A stretch of 64,000 nucleotides of DNA from NCBI GenBank assembly GCA_944349905.1, contig CALVNR010000004.1, positions 1-64,000 on the forward strand, in the 5' to 3' direction. The translations under genes were made by a program, and so were the position numbers. The notes below the pieces were generated by a model, which worked only from the letters and a program-made list of their open reading frames with translations, had not been told where the DNA came from and did no database searches. The stretch comes from an uncultured Clostridia bacterium (GTDB taxonomy: Bacteria; Bacillota; Clostridia; Christensenellales; UBA1242). This document shows, in pieces, positions 7,597 through 16,964 of this stretch (the first letter of the stretch is position 1; the number at the start of each line of letters is the position of its first letter).

Positions 7597-8616
7597 ATGG
7601 AAAAAGAATTGATGAAAATAAAAGATGAGGTTGCTACTTCTATTTCTTCTATTAGTGACAAAAAAGAATTGATTGAGTTAAAACTTCAGATTTTGGGTAA
7701 ATCTGGTAAGTTGACAAATCTTTTGAAGGGCATGAGAGATGTGCCAGCAGAAGATAGACCAAGGGTTGGTGCACTTGTAAATGAAGTTCGTAATTTTATT
7801 GAAAATGCTATTTCAGAAAAAGAAAAATATTTTGCTGATATAGAACTTCAAAACAAATTAAACAACGAAAAAGTGGATATTACATTGCCTTCAAAAGGTA
7901 TAAAAACTGGTGCTTTACACCCAGTTTCAAGTATGATTGATCGTTTTGTTGATATATGTGTTAATCTTGGCTTTTCAGTTGTTGAAGGACCTGAAATAGA
8001 AAGTGATTATTATAATTTTGAAGCTGTTAACACTCCTAAAAGTCACCCAGCAAGAGACATGCAAGATTCTTTCTATTTTACAGATAACATTTTGTTGAGA
8101 ACTCAAACTACTGCTGTTCAGGCTAGAGCTATGCAAGAAATGAAGCCACCATTTAAAATTATTGTTCCAGGTAAAACTTATAGAAATGATAGCGATGCTA
8201 CACATTCTCCAATGTTTAATCAGCTTGAAGGTCTTGTTGTAGATGAAAATGTTTCTATGGCAGATTTGAAAAATTTGCTCTCTGTTATGATGAAAAGATT
8301 GTTTGGTGAAGATACAAAAATAAGGTTTAGACCTTCATACTTTCCATTTACTGAGCCTAGCATAGAAGTCGATGTAAGTTGCCCACAGTGTCATGGTGAA
8401 GGTTGTAAACTTTGTAAGGGTTCTGGTTATTTGGAACTTTTGGGTGCAGGTGTTGTTAATCCAAAAGTGCTTGATTTTAATGGTATTAACAGCAAAAAAT
8501 ATAAAGGATTTGCTTTTGGTTTTGGTATTGACAGAGCATCTATGTTGTTTACTGGCAATACAGATATGCGTTCATTATTTAAAAACGATATAAGATTTTT
8601 GAAACAATCAAGATAA
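7597..8616 (+). CDS. pheS: Phenylalanyl-tRNA synthetase alpha subunit
   Basis: 339 aa, the catalytic subunit of the alpha2-beta2 enzyme that charges tRNA-Phe. The N-terminal coiled coil (1-90) binds tRNA. The class II core shows motif 2 (GKTYRNDSDATHSPMFNQLEGL) and motif 3 (GFGIDRASMLF). The conserved four-cysteine segment CPQCHGEGCKLCKGSGY precedes LELLGAGVVNP. AAGGAG lies just upstream of the ATG. pheT follows after 19 nt. Expression is set by the T-box leader. Confidence 0.97.
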   Translation: MEKELMKIKDEVATSISSISDKKELIELKLQILGKSGKLTNLLKGMRDVPAEDRPRVGALVNEVRNFIENAISEKEKYFADIELQNKLNNEKVDITLPSKGIKTGALHPVSSMIDRFVDICVNLGFSVVEGPEIESDYYNFEAVNTPKSHPARDMQDSFYFTDNILLRTQTTAVQARAMQEMKPPFKIIVPGKTYRNDSDATHSPMFNQLEGLVVDENVSMADLKNLLSVMMKRLFGEDTKIRFRPSYFPFTEPSIEVDVSCPQCHGEGCKLCKGSGYLELLGAGVVNPKVLDFNGINSKKYKGFAFGFGIDRASMLFTGNTDMRSLFKNDIRFLKQSR

Positions 8617-8635
8617 TTGTAAAAGTGAGGAAATT

Positions 8636-11035
8636 ATGAAAGTTACTTATAAATGGTTAAAAGAATATGTGAATATAAATTGTTCGCCAGAAGAACTTGC
8701 TGAAAAATTGACAAAAAGTGGCTTTGAAGTTGAAGAAATGTTTTATCAAAATCAATATTTGCATGATGTTGTTGTTGGTAAAATTTTAAAAATTGAAAAG
8801 CATCCACAAGCGGATAGGTTGGTTGTTTGTCAAGTTGATATTGGTGATAAAACAACTCAAATTATTACTGCTGCAACAAATGTTTTTGAAGGTGCTGTGG
8901 TTCCAGTAAGTTTGCCTGGTGCAAATCTTGTAAACGGAATAAACATTCAACCTACAAAAATGCGTGGTGTTGAATCAAATGGAATGTTTTGCTCTGGGCA
9001 TGAACTTGGTATAGACGAAAATTATTTTGAAGGTGCTGGAGTTGATGGAATTTTAATTCTTCCAAACGACATGAAAATTGGTCAGCCAATTGAAAAAGCC
9101 TTGGCTCTTGACGATGTAGTTTTGGATGTTTATATTACTCCAAATAGACCTGATTGTTTAAGTGTTATTGGTATTGCAAGGGAAGTGGCTGCAATTTTAG
9201 GCGAAAGTGTAAAAAAGGTTAACTTGAATTATCCTATTGATATTTACTCAAAGGATACAATTCATGATTACATTGATGTTGACAATCAAACTGAAAATTG
9301 CCCAAGATATTGTATGGGGGCAGTTACAAATGTAAAAATTGAGCGTTCACCTTTGTGGATGAGAGCTAGATTGAATGCTGTTGGAATTAAACCAATTAAT
9401 ACAATAGTTGATATTACAAATTATGTCTTAGTTGAAATGGGACAACCGCTTCATGCTTTTGACCAGTCATTAATAAACGATTCAAAAATTATAGTAAGAC
9501 AGGCAAAAGATGGTGAAGAAATTGAAGTTTTAAATGGGTTTTCATACAAGCTTGATGAGAAAGATATAGTAATTGCTGATAAAGATAAACCAATGGTTAT
9601 TGCTGGTATTATCGGTGGAACTAACTCTTGCATTAATAATGATACTAAGACTTGTGTTATTGAATCTGCTGTTTTTGATTTAAAATCTATTAGAACTTCT
9701 AGCAGAAAATTTGGTATAAGGACAGATTCTTCTGCTAGAAATGAAAAAGGTATAAATCTTGCAAATGCAGAAGTGGGTTTGTCAAGAGCTTTGTCTTTGG
9801 TTTCTAAATTAAATTGCGGTAAGGTTGTAAGGGGAATTATAGATAAAGCAAGAGATAAAAATGAGAAGAGAGTTTTAAATGGTAGCATAACTCATATAAA
9901 TGAAATTTTGGGAGTTGAAATTCCTACATCAAAAATCTCTCAAATTTTAAATAGTCTTGAAATAGAAAACAAAATTGTTGGGGATAAAATTGAATGTATT
10001 ATTCCTCCATATAGACAAGATATTGAAAACGATAACGATTTGGCAGAAGAAATTATAAGATTGTATGGTTATGATGTTTACGATAAAACTGATAATGTAT
10101 TATTTAAAAATTCTCCAATAACAGAAAGTGTCGTAAATAAGAAATACAGTTTGGAAAGAACTTTTAGAAATGCACTTGTTGAAAAAGGTTTTTATGAAAT
10201 CATGACATTTTCTTTTGGCTCTAATGATTTTGTTAAAAAAATGCTTTTAAATGATGACAGGGCAAATCCTATAAAAATTTCTAATCCATTAGGGGAAAAC
10301 TTTGCTTATATGAGAACTACGATGGCAAATTCACTTTTCTCAACAGCTGTTTATAACCTTTCTGTTGGAAATAAAGAAATGAGAATTTTTGAATGTGCAA
10401 AAGTTTTTAAAGCAAAAGAGTTGCCTTTGAAAGAATTGCCAGAAGAAACTAATATTTTGGGTATGTATGTTTGTGAAAACGGTTTTGACTTTTTCAATTT
10501 GAAAAATGTTTTTGAAAGTTTGTTAATAAAAATAAGTGATAAATTAAAATTAAAGCGTTCTTCTGAACCATATCTTCATCCTGGAATTTCAGCTGATATA
10601 TTTATTAATGGTGAAAAAGTTGGATGTTTTGGAAAAGTTCATCCTCTTGTTTGTAAAAATTATGAATTGCCAAATGAAAGTTTTTATGGGGAACTTAATA
10701 CTTCTTTGCTTTCAACATTGCCAGAAAAAAAGATAGTATTAAAACAAGTGTCAAAATATCCAAATGTTGAAAGAGATTTGGCTGTTGTAGTTGATGAAGA
10801 AATTGAAGTAGGTCAAATGCTAGATGCAATTAAATCTGCTTGTGGTAATTTATTCTTTGATGTGTCATTGTTTGATGTTTACAGAAATGAAAGTTTGGGA
10901 GTAAACAAAAAGAGTCTCGCGTTTAATATCATATTAAGCGATTTAAACAAAACTTTGACAGATGAAGAAATAAATAAAACTGTTAACAAAGTTTTAAAAT
11001 CTTTACAATTTAGATTTGGGGCTGTTTTAAGATGA
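8636..11035 (+). CDS. pheT: Phenylalanyl-tRNA synthetase beta subunit
   Basis: 799 aa, standard length. The N-terminal tRNA-binding EMAP-like domain (residues 40-150, VGKILKIEKHPQADRLVVCQVDIG) is followed by the B3/B4 editing domain (PLWMRARLNAVGIKPINTIVDITNYV, about residue 240), the B5 domain and a C-terminal anticodon-binding FDX fold (KQVSKYPNVERDLAVVVDEEI). It ends in an ATGA overlap with the next gene, so the desulfurase is translationally coupled to it. Confidence 0.97.
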   Translation: MKVTYKWLKEYVNINCSPEELAEKLTKSGFEVEEMFYQNQYLHDVVVGKILKIEKHPQADRLVVCQVDIGDKTTQIITAATNVFEGAVVPVSLPGANLVNGINIQPTKMRGVESNGMFCSGHELGIDENYFEGAGVDGILILPNDMKIGQPIEKALALDDVVLDVYITPNRPDCLSVIGIAREVAAILGESVKKVNLNYPIDIYSKDTIHDYIDVDNQTENCPRYCMGAVTNVKIERSPLWMRARLNAVGIKPINTIVDITNYVLVEMGQPLHAFDQSLINDSKIIVRQAKDGEEIEVLNGFSYKLDEKDIVIADKDKPMVIAGIIGGTNSCINNDTKTCVIESAVFDLKSIRTSSRKFGIRTDSSARNEKGINLANAEVGLSRALSLVSKLNCGKVVRGIIDKARDKNEKRVLNGSITHINEILGVEIPTSKISQILNSLEIENKIVGDKIECIIPPYRQDIENDNDLAEEIIRLYGYDVYDKTDNVLFKNSPITESVVNKKYSLERTFRNALVEKGFYEIMTFSFGSNDFVKKMLLNDDRANPIKISNPLGENFAYMRTTMANSLFSTAVYNLSVGNKEMRIFECAKVFKAKELPLKELPEETNILGMYVCENGFDFFNLKNVFESLLIKISDKLKLKRSSEPYLHPGISADIFINGEKVGCFGKVHPLVCKNYELPNESFYGELNTSLLSTLPEKKIVLKQVSKYPNVERDLAVVVDEEIEVGQMLDAIKSACGNLFFDVSLFDVYRNESLGVNKKSLAFNIILSDLNKTLTDEEINKTVNKVLKSLQFRFGAVLR

Positions 11036-12147
11036 TTTATTTGGATAACGCGGCAACAACAAAAATGTTTGAAGAGGCTGTGGGCGAATATAAAAAATAC
11101 GCCTGCGACCTTTTTTATAATCCTAGTGCATTTTATAGACAAGGTGTAGAAGTTTTAAAGTGTATTAATGATGCTAGAAAAAGTTTGATTCAAAAACTTG
11201 ATGCAGGTTGTGGCGATATAATATTTACAAGTGGAGCAACTGAAAGTAATAATTTGGCTGTTTTTGGTTCTAAGAGAAACGGAAATTGGAATTATATTTT
11301 TTCAATGGGAGAACACCCTAGTGTTTTTAATGCAGCAAAAGAACTTGAAAGACAAGGAAACAAAGTTTTCTTTGTTTCTTTGCAGGAAAATGGTGAAATT
11401 GATTACAGTCAATTAGAAAGTTTGGTTGATGAAAAAACTAGGTTGGTTTCGGTTATGCATATAAGTAATGAAACTGGTGCAGTTAATGATATTAAAAGAA
11501 TAAGTCAAATTGTTAGAAAAAAATCAAAAGCTTTAATTCATGTTGACGGAGTGCAAGCTTTTAATAAAATAGAATTTTCGTTAAAAGAATTTGATATAGA
11601 TTTTTATACAATATCAGCACATAAATTTCACGGACCAAAAGGCGTGGGTGCATTGTATGTAAAAAATAAAAACAATTTGAAAAATATAATTTTTGGTGGT
11701 GGACAAGAAGAAAATTATCGTTCTGGGACAGAAAATGTTGCTGGAATAATGGCAATGAAATGGGCTAATGAGCAAATAGACGTGAAAAGGAATTTTGAAA
11801 AAACGCTAAAATTAAAAAAACTTATGGAAAGTGTTTTGTTGAAAGATGAAAAAGTAAAAATTGTTAAAAGCGCATCTCCTTATATTTTGTCTGTTTCATA
11901 TAGTGGCGTAAATGGAGAAACACTAGCAAGAGCTTTGCAAGATGAAGGGGTGTTAATTAGCACTGGCAGTGCTTGTTCAACTAAAAAAGCTGGAAATCGT
12001 ATTTTAGAGAATATGGGATTTAAAAAGAGTAGGATTGTTTCAAGTGTGAGAATTTCTTTTAACGCTTACATGGAAGAAGATGATATAAAGAAAGCTGGTG
12101 AGATAATTTTAAGTTGTGCTAAAAAGTTGGCGCTTCTACAAGTATAA
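11032..12147 (+). CDS. Cysteine desulfurase (NifS/IscS-like)
   Basis: 371 aa. A PLP enzyme that removes sulfur from cysteine and passes it on as persulfide. The PLP lysine is K198 in SAHKFHGPKG, the persulfide cysteine is C315 in STGSACSTKK, and the N-terminal YLDNAATT motif is present. ThiI lies 12 nt downstream, the pairing seen in Bacillus nifZ-thiI, so this enzyme probably supplies sulfur for 4-thiouridine in tRNA (and perhaps thiamin). Its start overlaps the pheT stop (ATGA), so it lies under T-box control together with pheST. Confidence 0.92.
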   Translation: MIYLDNAATTKMFEEAVGEYKKYACDLFYNPSAFYRQGVEVLKCINDARKSLIQKLDAGCGDIIFTSGATESNNLAVFGSKRNGNWNYIFSMGEHPSVFNAAKELERQGNKVFFVSLQENGEIDYSQLESLVDEKTRLVSVMHISNETGAVNDIKRISQIVRKKSKALIHVDGVQAFNKIEFSLKEFDIDFYTISAHKFHGPKGVGALYVKNKNNLKNIIFGGGQEENYRSGTENVAGIMAMKWANEQIDVKRNFEKTLKLKKLMESVLLKDEKVKIVKSASPYILSVSYSGVNGETLARALQDEGVLISTGSACSTKKAGNRILENMGFKKSRIVSSVRISFNAYMEEDDIKKAGEIILSCAKKLALLQV

Positions 12148-12159
12148 AAAGAGGAAAAA

Positions 12160-13320
12160 ATGAAAGTAATTTTATTAAGATTTGGAGAACTTTATTTAAA
12201 GGGTAACAATAGAAATGTTTTTGAATCAATGCTTATAAATAACATTAAGGAAAAGTTGCAAGGGGAAGAGTATAGATTTCAAAAAACTTTTGGTAGATAT
12301 GTTATATGTGATTATAAACCTAACAGGGAAGTTGATATAGTTGAAAAATTAAAAAAGGTATTTGGTCTTTATAGTATTTCAATTGCGGAAGAAGTTGATG
12401 CAACAAAAGAAGATATAGAAAATTTTATCAAAAACATAAAAATAAAAACGGAAAATTTTAAAGTATATGTAAAAAGAGCCGATAAAAATTTTCCAATTTC
12501 TTCTATGGATTTTGCAAAAGAGTTGGGTGGAATAATTCTTGAAAATAACACAAATAAAAATGTGGAGTTGTATCAACCACAAACTTTGATAAGTGTAGAT
12601 ATTAGACTTAATGGGAAAGCCTACATTTTTGATGAAATTATAAAATGTCAAGGTGGTTTGCCTCTTGGAAGTGCAGGTAAAGCATTGTTGCTTTTGTCAG
12701 GTGGTATAGATAGTCCAGTTGCTGGTTATTTGATGGCGAAAAGAGGATTGAAAATTGAAGCACTACATTTTCATAGTTATCCTTATACTTCTGAGCAAGC
12801 AAAAGAAAAAGTTTTGACTTTGGCAAAAAAACTTTGTGATTATGTTGATGAAGTAAAATTGCACATAGTTTCTTTTACAAAGGTTCAAGAGGAAATTCAT
12901 ATTCGTTGTAGAAATGAATTTATGATTACTATAATGAGAAGAATAATGATGAGAATTGCTCAAAAAATTTGTCAAAATAATGAACTAGGAGCAATTGTAA
13001 CAGGTGAAAGTCTTGGACAAGTTGCAAGCCAAACAATGCAAAGTATGACTGTTACAGGGGGAGTGGTTGATAATCTTCCAATTTTTAGACCATGCATTGC
13101 TATGGATAAAGAAGATATTATGGAGATAGCAAATAAAATAGATACCTATCAAACATCAATACTTCCTTACGAAGATTGTTGTACTGTGTTTTTGCCTAAA
13201 AATCCAGTTATAAAACCAACAATAGAAAAATGTTTAAAAGAAGAAAGTTATTTAAATATTGATGAACTTGTAGACCAAGCTATGCAGACAGAAGAAATTG
13301 TTGTTCTAAAAAGAGATTAA
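12160..13320 (+). CDS. thiI: tRNA 4-thiouridine synthase ThiI
   Basis: 386 aa. It adenylates U8 of tRNA and transfers sulfur to it, giving 4-thiouridine. The order is an N-terminal ferredoxin-like region and THUMP domain (to about residue 165), then a PP-loop ATPase (LLLSGGIDSPVAGYL, about residue 177). No C-terminal rhodanese domain is present, as in Bacillus ThiI, so sulfur must come from the adjacent desulfurase. The C-terminal segment keeps a Cys pair (PYEDCCTVF). AGAGGA precedes the ATG. It is the last gene of the pheST-nifS-thiI transcript. Confidence 0.93.
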   Translation: MKVILLRFGELYLKGNNRNVFESMLINNIKEKLQGEEYRFQKTFGRYVICDYKPNREVDIVEKLKKVFGLYSISIAEEVDATKEDIENFIKNIKIKTENFKVYVKRADKNFPISSMDFAKELGGIILENNTNKNVELYQPQTLISVDIRLNGKAYIFDEIIKCQGGLPLGSAGKALLLLSGGIDSPVAGYLMAKRGLKIEALHFHSYPYTSEQAKEKVLTLAKKLCDYVDEVKLHIVSFTKVQEEIHIRCRNEFMITIMRRIMMRIAQKICQNNELGAIVTGESLGQVASQTMQSMTVTGGVVDNLPIFRPCIAMDKEDIMEIANKIDTYQTSILPYEDCCTVFLPKNPVIKPTIEKCLKEESYLNIDELVDQAMQTEEIVVLKRD

Positions 13321-13349
13321 AATTTAAACTGATTATATTATATTAAAAG

Positions 13350-13378
13350 CAGGGGTGAGGATAACCTCTGTTTTTTTT
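13350..13378 (+). terminator. Terminator after thiI
   Basis: The stem CAGGGGT/ACCTCTG (13350-13356 and 13364-13370, one G-U pair) is followed by T8. Confidence 0.85.
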
Positions 13379-13472
13379 ATTTTTCTTTTTATTATTAAAA
13401 TGTATAAAGACTTATAAATATAAATTTCAATTTTATATTTTTGCATAATCTTAAATTTATATAAAAAATGAG

Positions 13473-13486
13473 TGAATATTTATACA
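13473..13486 (+). promoter_or_regulatory. ARG box (ArgR operator)
   Basis: The 14-mer TGAATATTTATACA fits the ArgR operator consensus (TGNATWWWWATNCA) exactly and lies 9 bp upstream of the argR -35 box. Partial copies (TGCATAAATAT, overlapping the -35 at 13496, and GCATGAATAAAG after the -10) suggest tandem boxes and autoregulation. Confidence 0.65.
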
Positions 13487-13494
13487 AAAAACGC

Positions 13495-13523
13495 TTGCAT
13501 AAATATAAAAAATGTTGTATAAT
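13495..13523 (+). promoter_or_regulatory. Promoter of argR-recN
   Basis: TTGCAT (13495-13500) and TATAAT (13518-13523) with a 17-bp spacer. The leader folds into a hairpin with outer arms CGCTA/TAGCG (13569-13601) and inner arms CCCTTT/AAAGGG. Confidence 0.7.
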
Positions 13524-13615
13524 AATCAAAAATGCATGAATAAAGATAAATTTATAAATATGCATAAACGCTACAGCCCTTTAAAATAAAGGGAAATAGC
13601 GATTGGGAGAAATTT

Positions 13616-14068
13616 ATGGCAAGAAGTGCAAGACAATCAAAAATATTGGAACTTATTTCAACAAAAGAAATAGAAACGCAAGATGAACTTGCAAGGGAAC
13701 TTAAAAATGCAAACTTTGATATTACACAAGCGACTATATCAAGAGATATAAAAGAGCTTGGTTTGACAAAGGTTTTGTCCCCTTCAGGTAAATACAAATA
13801 TTGCTTTGTTGGGTCTGACGAACAAGTTATTTCTAATAAGTACATAACAATATTTAAAGAATCTGTTATTTCCGTTAAACCTGCTATCAATTTGGTTGTT
13901 TTAAAAACAATGAAAGGAATGGCAAGTGGTATTTGTGGTTTTGTTGATAAGTTAAATTTAAATGAATTGATGGGAGCTTGCTATGGTGATGATTGTGTAA
14001 TGTTGATTTTTCCCACAACAATTCTTGCCAGCGAAGCTGTTGTTACTTTAAGTAATATGCTTAATTAA
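13616..14068 (+). CDS. argR: Arginine repressor
   Basis: 150 aa, the normal length. The N-terminal winged helix (residues 4-70, ARSARQSKILELISTKEIETQDELARELKNANFDITQATISRDIKELGL) binds ARG boxes. The C-terminal domain binds arginine and forms hexamers (GICGFVDKLNLNELMGACYGDDCVMLIF, with the conserved GDD). GGGAG precedes the ATG. As in many Firmicutes it is immediately upstream of recN. Arginine genes are not in the window, so its regulon lies elsewhere. Confidence 0.95.
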   Translation: MARSARQSKILELISTKEIETQDELARELKNANFDITQATISRDIKELGLTKVLSPSGKYKYCFVGSDEQVISNKYITIFKESVISVKPAINLVVLKTMKGMASGICGFVDKLNLNELMGACYGDDCVMLIFPTTILASEAVVTLSNMLN

Positions 14069-14082
14069 AAGAGGATAAAGAT

Positions 14083-15750
14083 ATGCTTCAAACTTTAAAA
14101 ATTAAAAACTTTGCTTTGATAGAAGACATGACTGTTGATTTTGAAAAAGGATTAAATGTTTTGCTCGGTGAAACCGGAGCAGGCAAAAGTCTTATATTCA
14201 ACAGCATTCTTTTTGTTTTGGGGGCAAAAGCAGACAAGGCTTTGATTAGAAACGGTAAAGATTTTATGCGTGTTGATGCTTTGTTTGGCAATCTATCAAA
14301 ACATATTATTGATTTTTTAAATGAATCAGGATTTGAGGTTGAAGACGAAATTTTAATTTCTCGTTCTTATTTTCAAGATGGGAAAAATGTTGTTAGAGTT
14401 AACAATATGATTGCTACTTCTGCTTTTTTAAAATCTCTTGGTGCTATGCTTGCAGATTATTATACACAACATGAAAGTGTTGATTTATTAAAGACAAAAA
14501 ATCATCTTATTATGCTTGATAAGTTTGCTGGCGATGAAGTGAAGAATTTAAAAACAGAAATAGAAACGTTGCTTGTTGAAAAGAAAAATATTGAAAAGAA
14601 AATTGAAGAACTGGGTGGAAATGATTTTGATAGAGAAAGATTGATTTCTATCCTTAAATATCAAGTAAACGAAATTGAAAATGCACAGTTAAAAATTGGC
14701 GAAGATGATGAAATTGACCAAAGATTAAAAATTTTAAATAGTGCTGAAAAAATTTATGAAGCTGTATCTACTTGTGAAAATTTACTTTCTTCAAATATGG
14801 ATAGTGTTATTTCTTCTTTGCAAGAGTGCAGTTCTCAACTTTCATCTTTGGTTTCTATTGAAGAAATTGAAGGCTTAAAAGAAAGATTGGATAGTTGTAG
14901 ATATGAAATAGAAGATATAAATCAATCTTTGGTAAATGTAAAAGATTCTACATCTTTTGATGAAAGAGAATTTGAAATGCTTGACAAAAGAAAAGATTTG
15001 TTGAAAAACTTAATGAAAAAGTATGGTGGAAGCATTGAAAACATTTTTGAATTTTTAAAAGATGCAAAAGAGAAATTGACTATGTTGGAAGATGGAGAGT
15101 TTGCTCTTGAAAACTTAAAAAAAGACCTTTCTAAATTGTTTGCTCAGTTAAAAGATAAGGCAGAAACGCTTTCATCTTTAAGAAAGAAAATTGCAAAAGA
15201 TATTGAAATAAAAGTGGTTAATCAACTTAAAGATTTGGGTATGAAATCGTCTAAATTTGAAATTGAATTTTCAGTTTTAGAAAATGTTGGTGCAAATGGA
15301 ATAGATGATGTTAAGTTTACTTTTTCTGCAAACGCTGGTCAAGATGTTAAATCTTTGTCCAAAACTGCTTCTGGTGGTGAATTAAGCAGGTTTATGCTTG
15401 CTGTGAAAAATATATTTGCAGAAAGTGGTTCTGCACCACTTATGCTGTTTGATGAAATAGACTCTGGCATAAGTGGTGAGACAGGAAAGATAGTAGGGCA
15501 GAAATTAAAAAATATAACAAACTTTACACAAGTATTATGTATAACCCATTTGCCTCAGGTAGCAGTATTTGCAAATAATTTTATAAATGTTTTTAAAATT
15601 GAAGAAAATGGTCAAACATTTTCCAAGATGAAAATTTTAACAAATGATGAAATACCTATTGCAATAGCAAAAATGACTGGTGGAGAACAACCTTCTCAAC
15701 TTGCAATTTCTCATGCAGAAGAAATGTTAAAACAAGCTAAAATTTTATAA
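14083..15750 (+). CDS. recN: DNA repair protein RecN
   Basis: 555 aa SMC-like ATPase that organises broken DNA ends for recombinational repair. The Walker A motif is GETGAGKS (about residue 30). A central coiled coil (about 150-360) separates it from the C-terminal ABC signature TASGGELSRFMLA and Walker B LMLFDEIDSGISGETG, followed by CITHLPQVA. It is co-transcribed with argR after 14 nt and ends in a terminator. In Bacillus spoIVB lies next to recN; here it is 12 kb away on the other strand. Confidence 0.95.
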   Translation: MLQTLKIKNFALIEDMTVDFEKGLNVLLGETGAGKSLIFNSILFVLGAKADKALIRNGKDFMRVDALFGNLSKHIIDFLNESGFEVEDEILISRSYFQDGKNVVRVNNMIATSAFLKSLGAMLADYYTQHESVDLLKTKNHLIMLDKFAGDEVKNLKTEIETLLVEKKNIEKKIEELGGNDFDRERLISILKYQVNEIENAQLKIGEDDEIDQRLKILNSAEKIYEAVSTCENLLSSNMDSVISSLQECSSQLSSLVSIEEIEGLKERLDSCRYEIEDINQSLVNVKDSTSFDEREFEMLDKRKDLLKNLMKKYGGSIENIFEFLKDAKEKLTMLEDGEFALENLKKDLSKLFAQLKDKAETLSSLRKKIAKDIEIKVVNQLKDLGMKSSKFEIEFSVLENVGANGIDDVKFTFSANAGQDVKSLSKTASGGELSRFMLAVKNIFAESGSAPLMLFDEIDSGISGETGKIVGQKLKNITNFTQVLCITHLPQVAVFANNFINVFKIEENGQTFSKMKILTNDEIPIAIAKMTGGEQPSQLAISHAEEMLKQAKIL

Positions 15751-15778
15751 AGCAGATTAAGATTTATCTGCTTTTTAT
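15751..15778 (+). terminator. Terminator after recN
   Basis: The stem AGCAGAT/ATCTGCT (15751-15757 and 15766-15772) is followed by T-rich sequence. Confidence 0.8.
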
Positions 15779-15821
15779 TTTCAACAATATTTTTTTACTT
15801 GTAAATTGACTTGCAAATTAA

Positions 15822-15850
15822 TTGACTATTTTTTTTTGATATAGTAAAAT
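15822..15850 (+). promoter_or_regulatory. Promoter of ruvCAB, leaderless type
   Basis: TTGACT (15822-15827), a 17-bp spacer and TAAAAT (15845-15850) end 6 nt before the ruvC ATG, with no ribosome binding site between. Confidence 0.6.
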
Positions 15851-15856
15851 TTATGT

Positions 15857-16345
15857 ATGATTGTTTTAGGTATTGATCCAGGTTATGCAATAATTGGTTA
15901 TGGTGTTTTAGATACATCCAAACAGAATATGCTTTTAGATTATGGTGCTATTGTAACTCCAAAAGAGGACAGTATGCCAATTAGGCTTGAAAATATAGAT
16001 AAAAGTTTAAAATATCTTTTTGATAAGTTTAAGCCTGATGTGGTTGCAATAGAAGAACTTTTTTATTTTAAAAATCAGAAAACAGTTATCCAAGTTGCAC
16101 AAGCAAGGGGAGTTATTTTGCTTGCCTGTCAAAAATATTGTGGTAATATATATGAATATACACCACTTCAAATAAAGCAAGCGCTTACAGGGCAAGGTAG
16201 AGCAGAAAAAGCACAGGTTCAATTTATGGTTAAAGCAATTTTGGGGCTTGACAGTATACCAAAGCCTGATGATGCAGCTGATGCACTTGCAGTTGCTATA
16301 TGTCATAGTCAATCTAGCCCAATGCTAAATAAAAACAAAATATAA
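15857..16345 (+). CDS. ruvC: Holliday junction resolvase RuvC
   Basis: 162 aa. A metal-dependent nuclease that nicks Holliday junctions symmetrically. The four acidic residues are visible: D7 (GIDPG), E66 (AIEELFY), D139 and D142 (PDDAADALA). The start MIVLGIDPGYAIIGYG is the family start, so the ATG at 15857 is right although it has no Shine-Dalgarno site. RuvC is absent from Bacillus (RecU is used there) but common in Clostridia. ruvA follows 25 nt later. Confidence 0.95.
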   Translation: MIVLGIDPGYAIIGYGVLDTSKQNMLLDYGAIVTPKEDSMPIRLENIDKSLKYLFDKFKPDVVAIEELFYFKNQKTVIQVAQARGVILLACQKYCGNIYEYTPLQIKQALTGQGRAEKAQVQFMVKAILGLDSIPKPDDAADALAVAICHSQSSPMLNKNKI

Positions 16346-16370
16346 TTTTTTATTTATATGGAGAAAAAAA

Positions 16371-16964
16371 ATGATATCTTTTTTAGTTGGAGTTATTGAA
16401 GAAAAAAATGAAAATAATTTAATTTTAGATGTTAATGGTGTTGGCTATGACCTTACTGTTTCTTCAAATACACTTTCTTCATTGCCTTTGAGCGGAGAAA
16501 TTGTAAAAATTTTTACTTATATGGCTGTCAGGGAAGATGGAGTTTATCTCTTTGGTTTTGCAACAAAAGAAGAAAGAGATTTGTTTTATAAGTTAATTTC
16601 AGTAAGTGGTGTGGGACCTAAAATGGCGATAACTATTTTGTCAGGACTAAGCTTAACTGATTTGACTATGGCCATTGTCCAAGAAGATAGCAAATTATTG
16701 TCAAAAATCAAAGGACTTGGAAAAAAGACTGCTGAAAGAATTTGTTTGGAATTAAAAGATAAATTGGGTGCTTTACCGACAAACGAAACAATTGGAAATT
16801 TTGGAACAGATTATGATGAAGATGCTGTGCAAATGGCTACTGATACATTGATTAGTCTTGGTATAAACAAAAATGAAGCTTATATGCTTGCAAGAGCAAA
16901 TTCTCAAAATAATGCGACAGCAGAAGAAATAATTTCAAAAGCACTTAGGGGGTATAAAGGTTGA
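16371..16964 (+). CDS. ruvA: Holliday junction helicase subunit RuvA
   Basis: 197 aa. It binds the four-way junction as a tetramer and loads RuvB. It has an N-terminal OB fold (1-63, [28 protein letters not shown]), a domain II with two helix-hairpin-helix motifs ([16 protein letters not shown] and [13 protein letters not shown]) and a C-terminal three-helix domain that contacts RuvB. GGAG precedes the ATG. Its stop overlaps the ruvB TTG start (TTGA). Confidence 0.96.
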   Translation: MISFLVGVIEEKNENNLILDVNGVGYDLTVSSNTLSSLPLSGEIVKIFTYMAVREDGVYLFGFATKEERDLFYKLISVSGVGPKMAITILSGLSLTDLTMAIVQEDSKLLSKIKGLGKKTAERICLELKDKLGALPTNETIGNFGTDYDEDAVQMATDTLISLGINKNEAYMLARANSQNNATAEEIISKALRGYKG

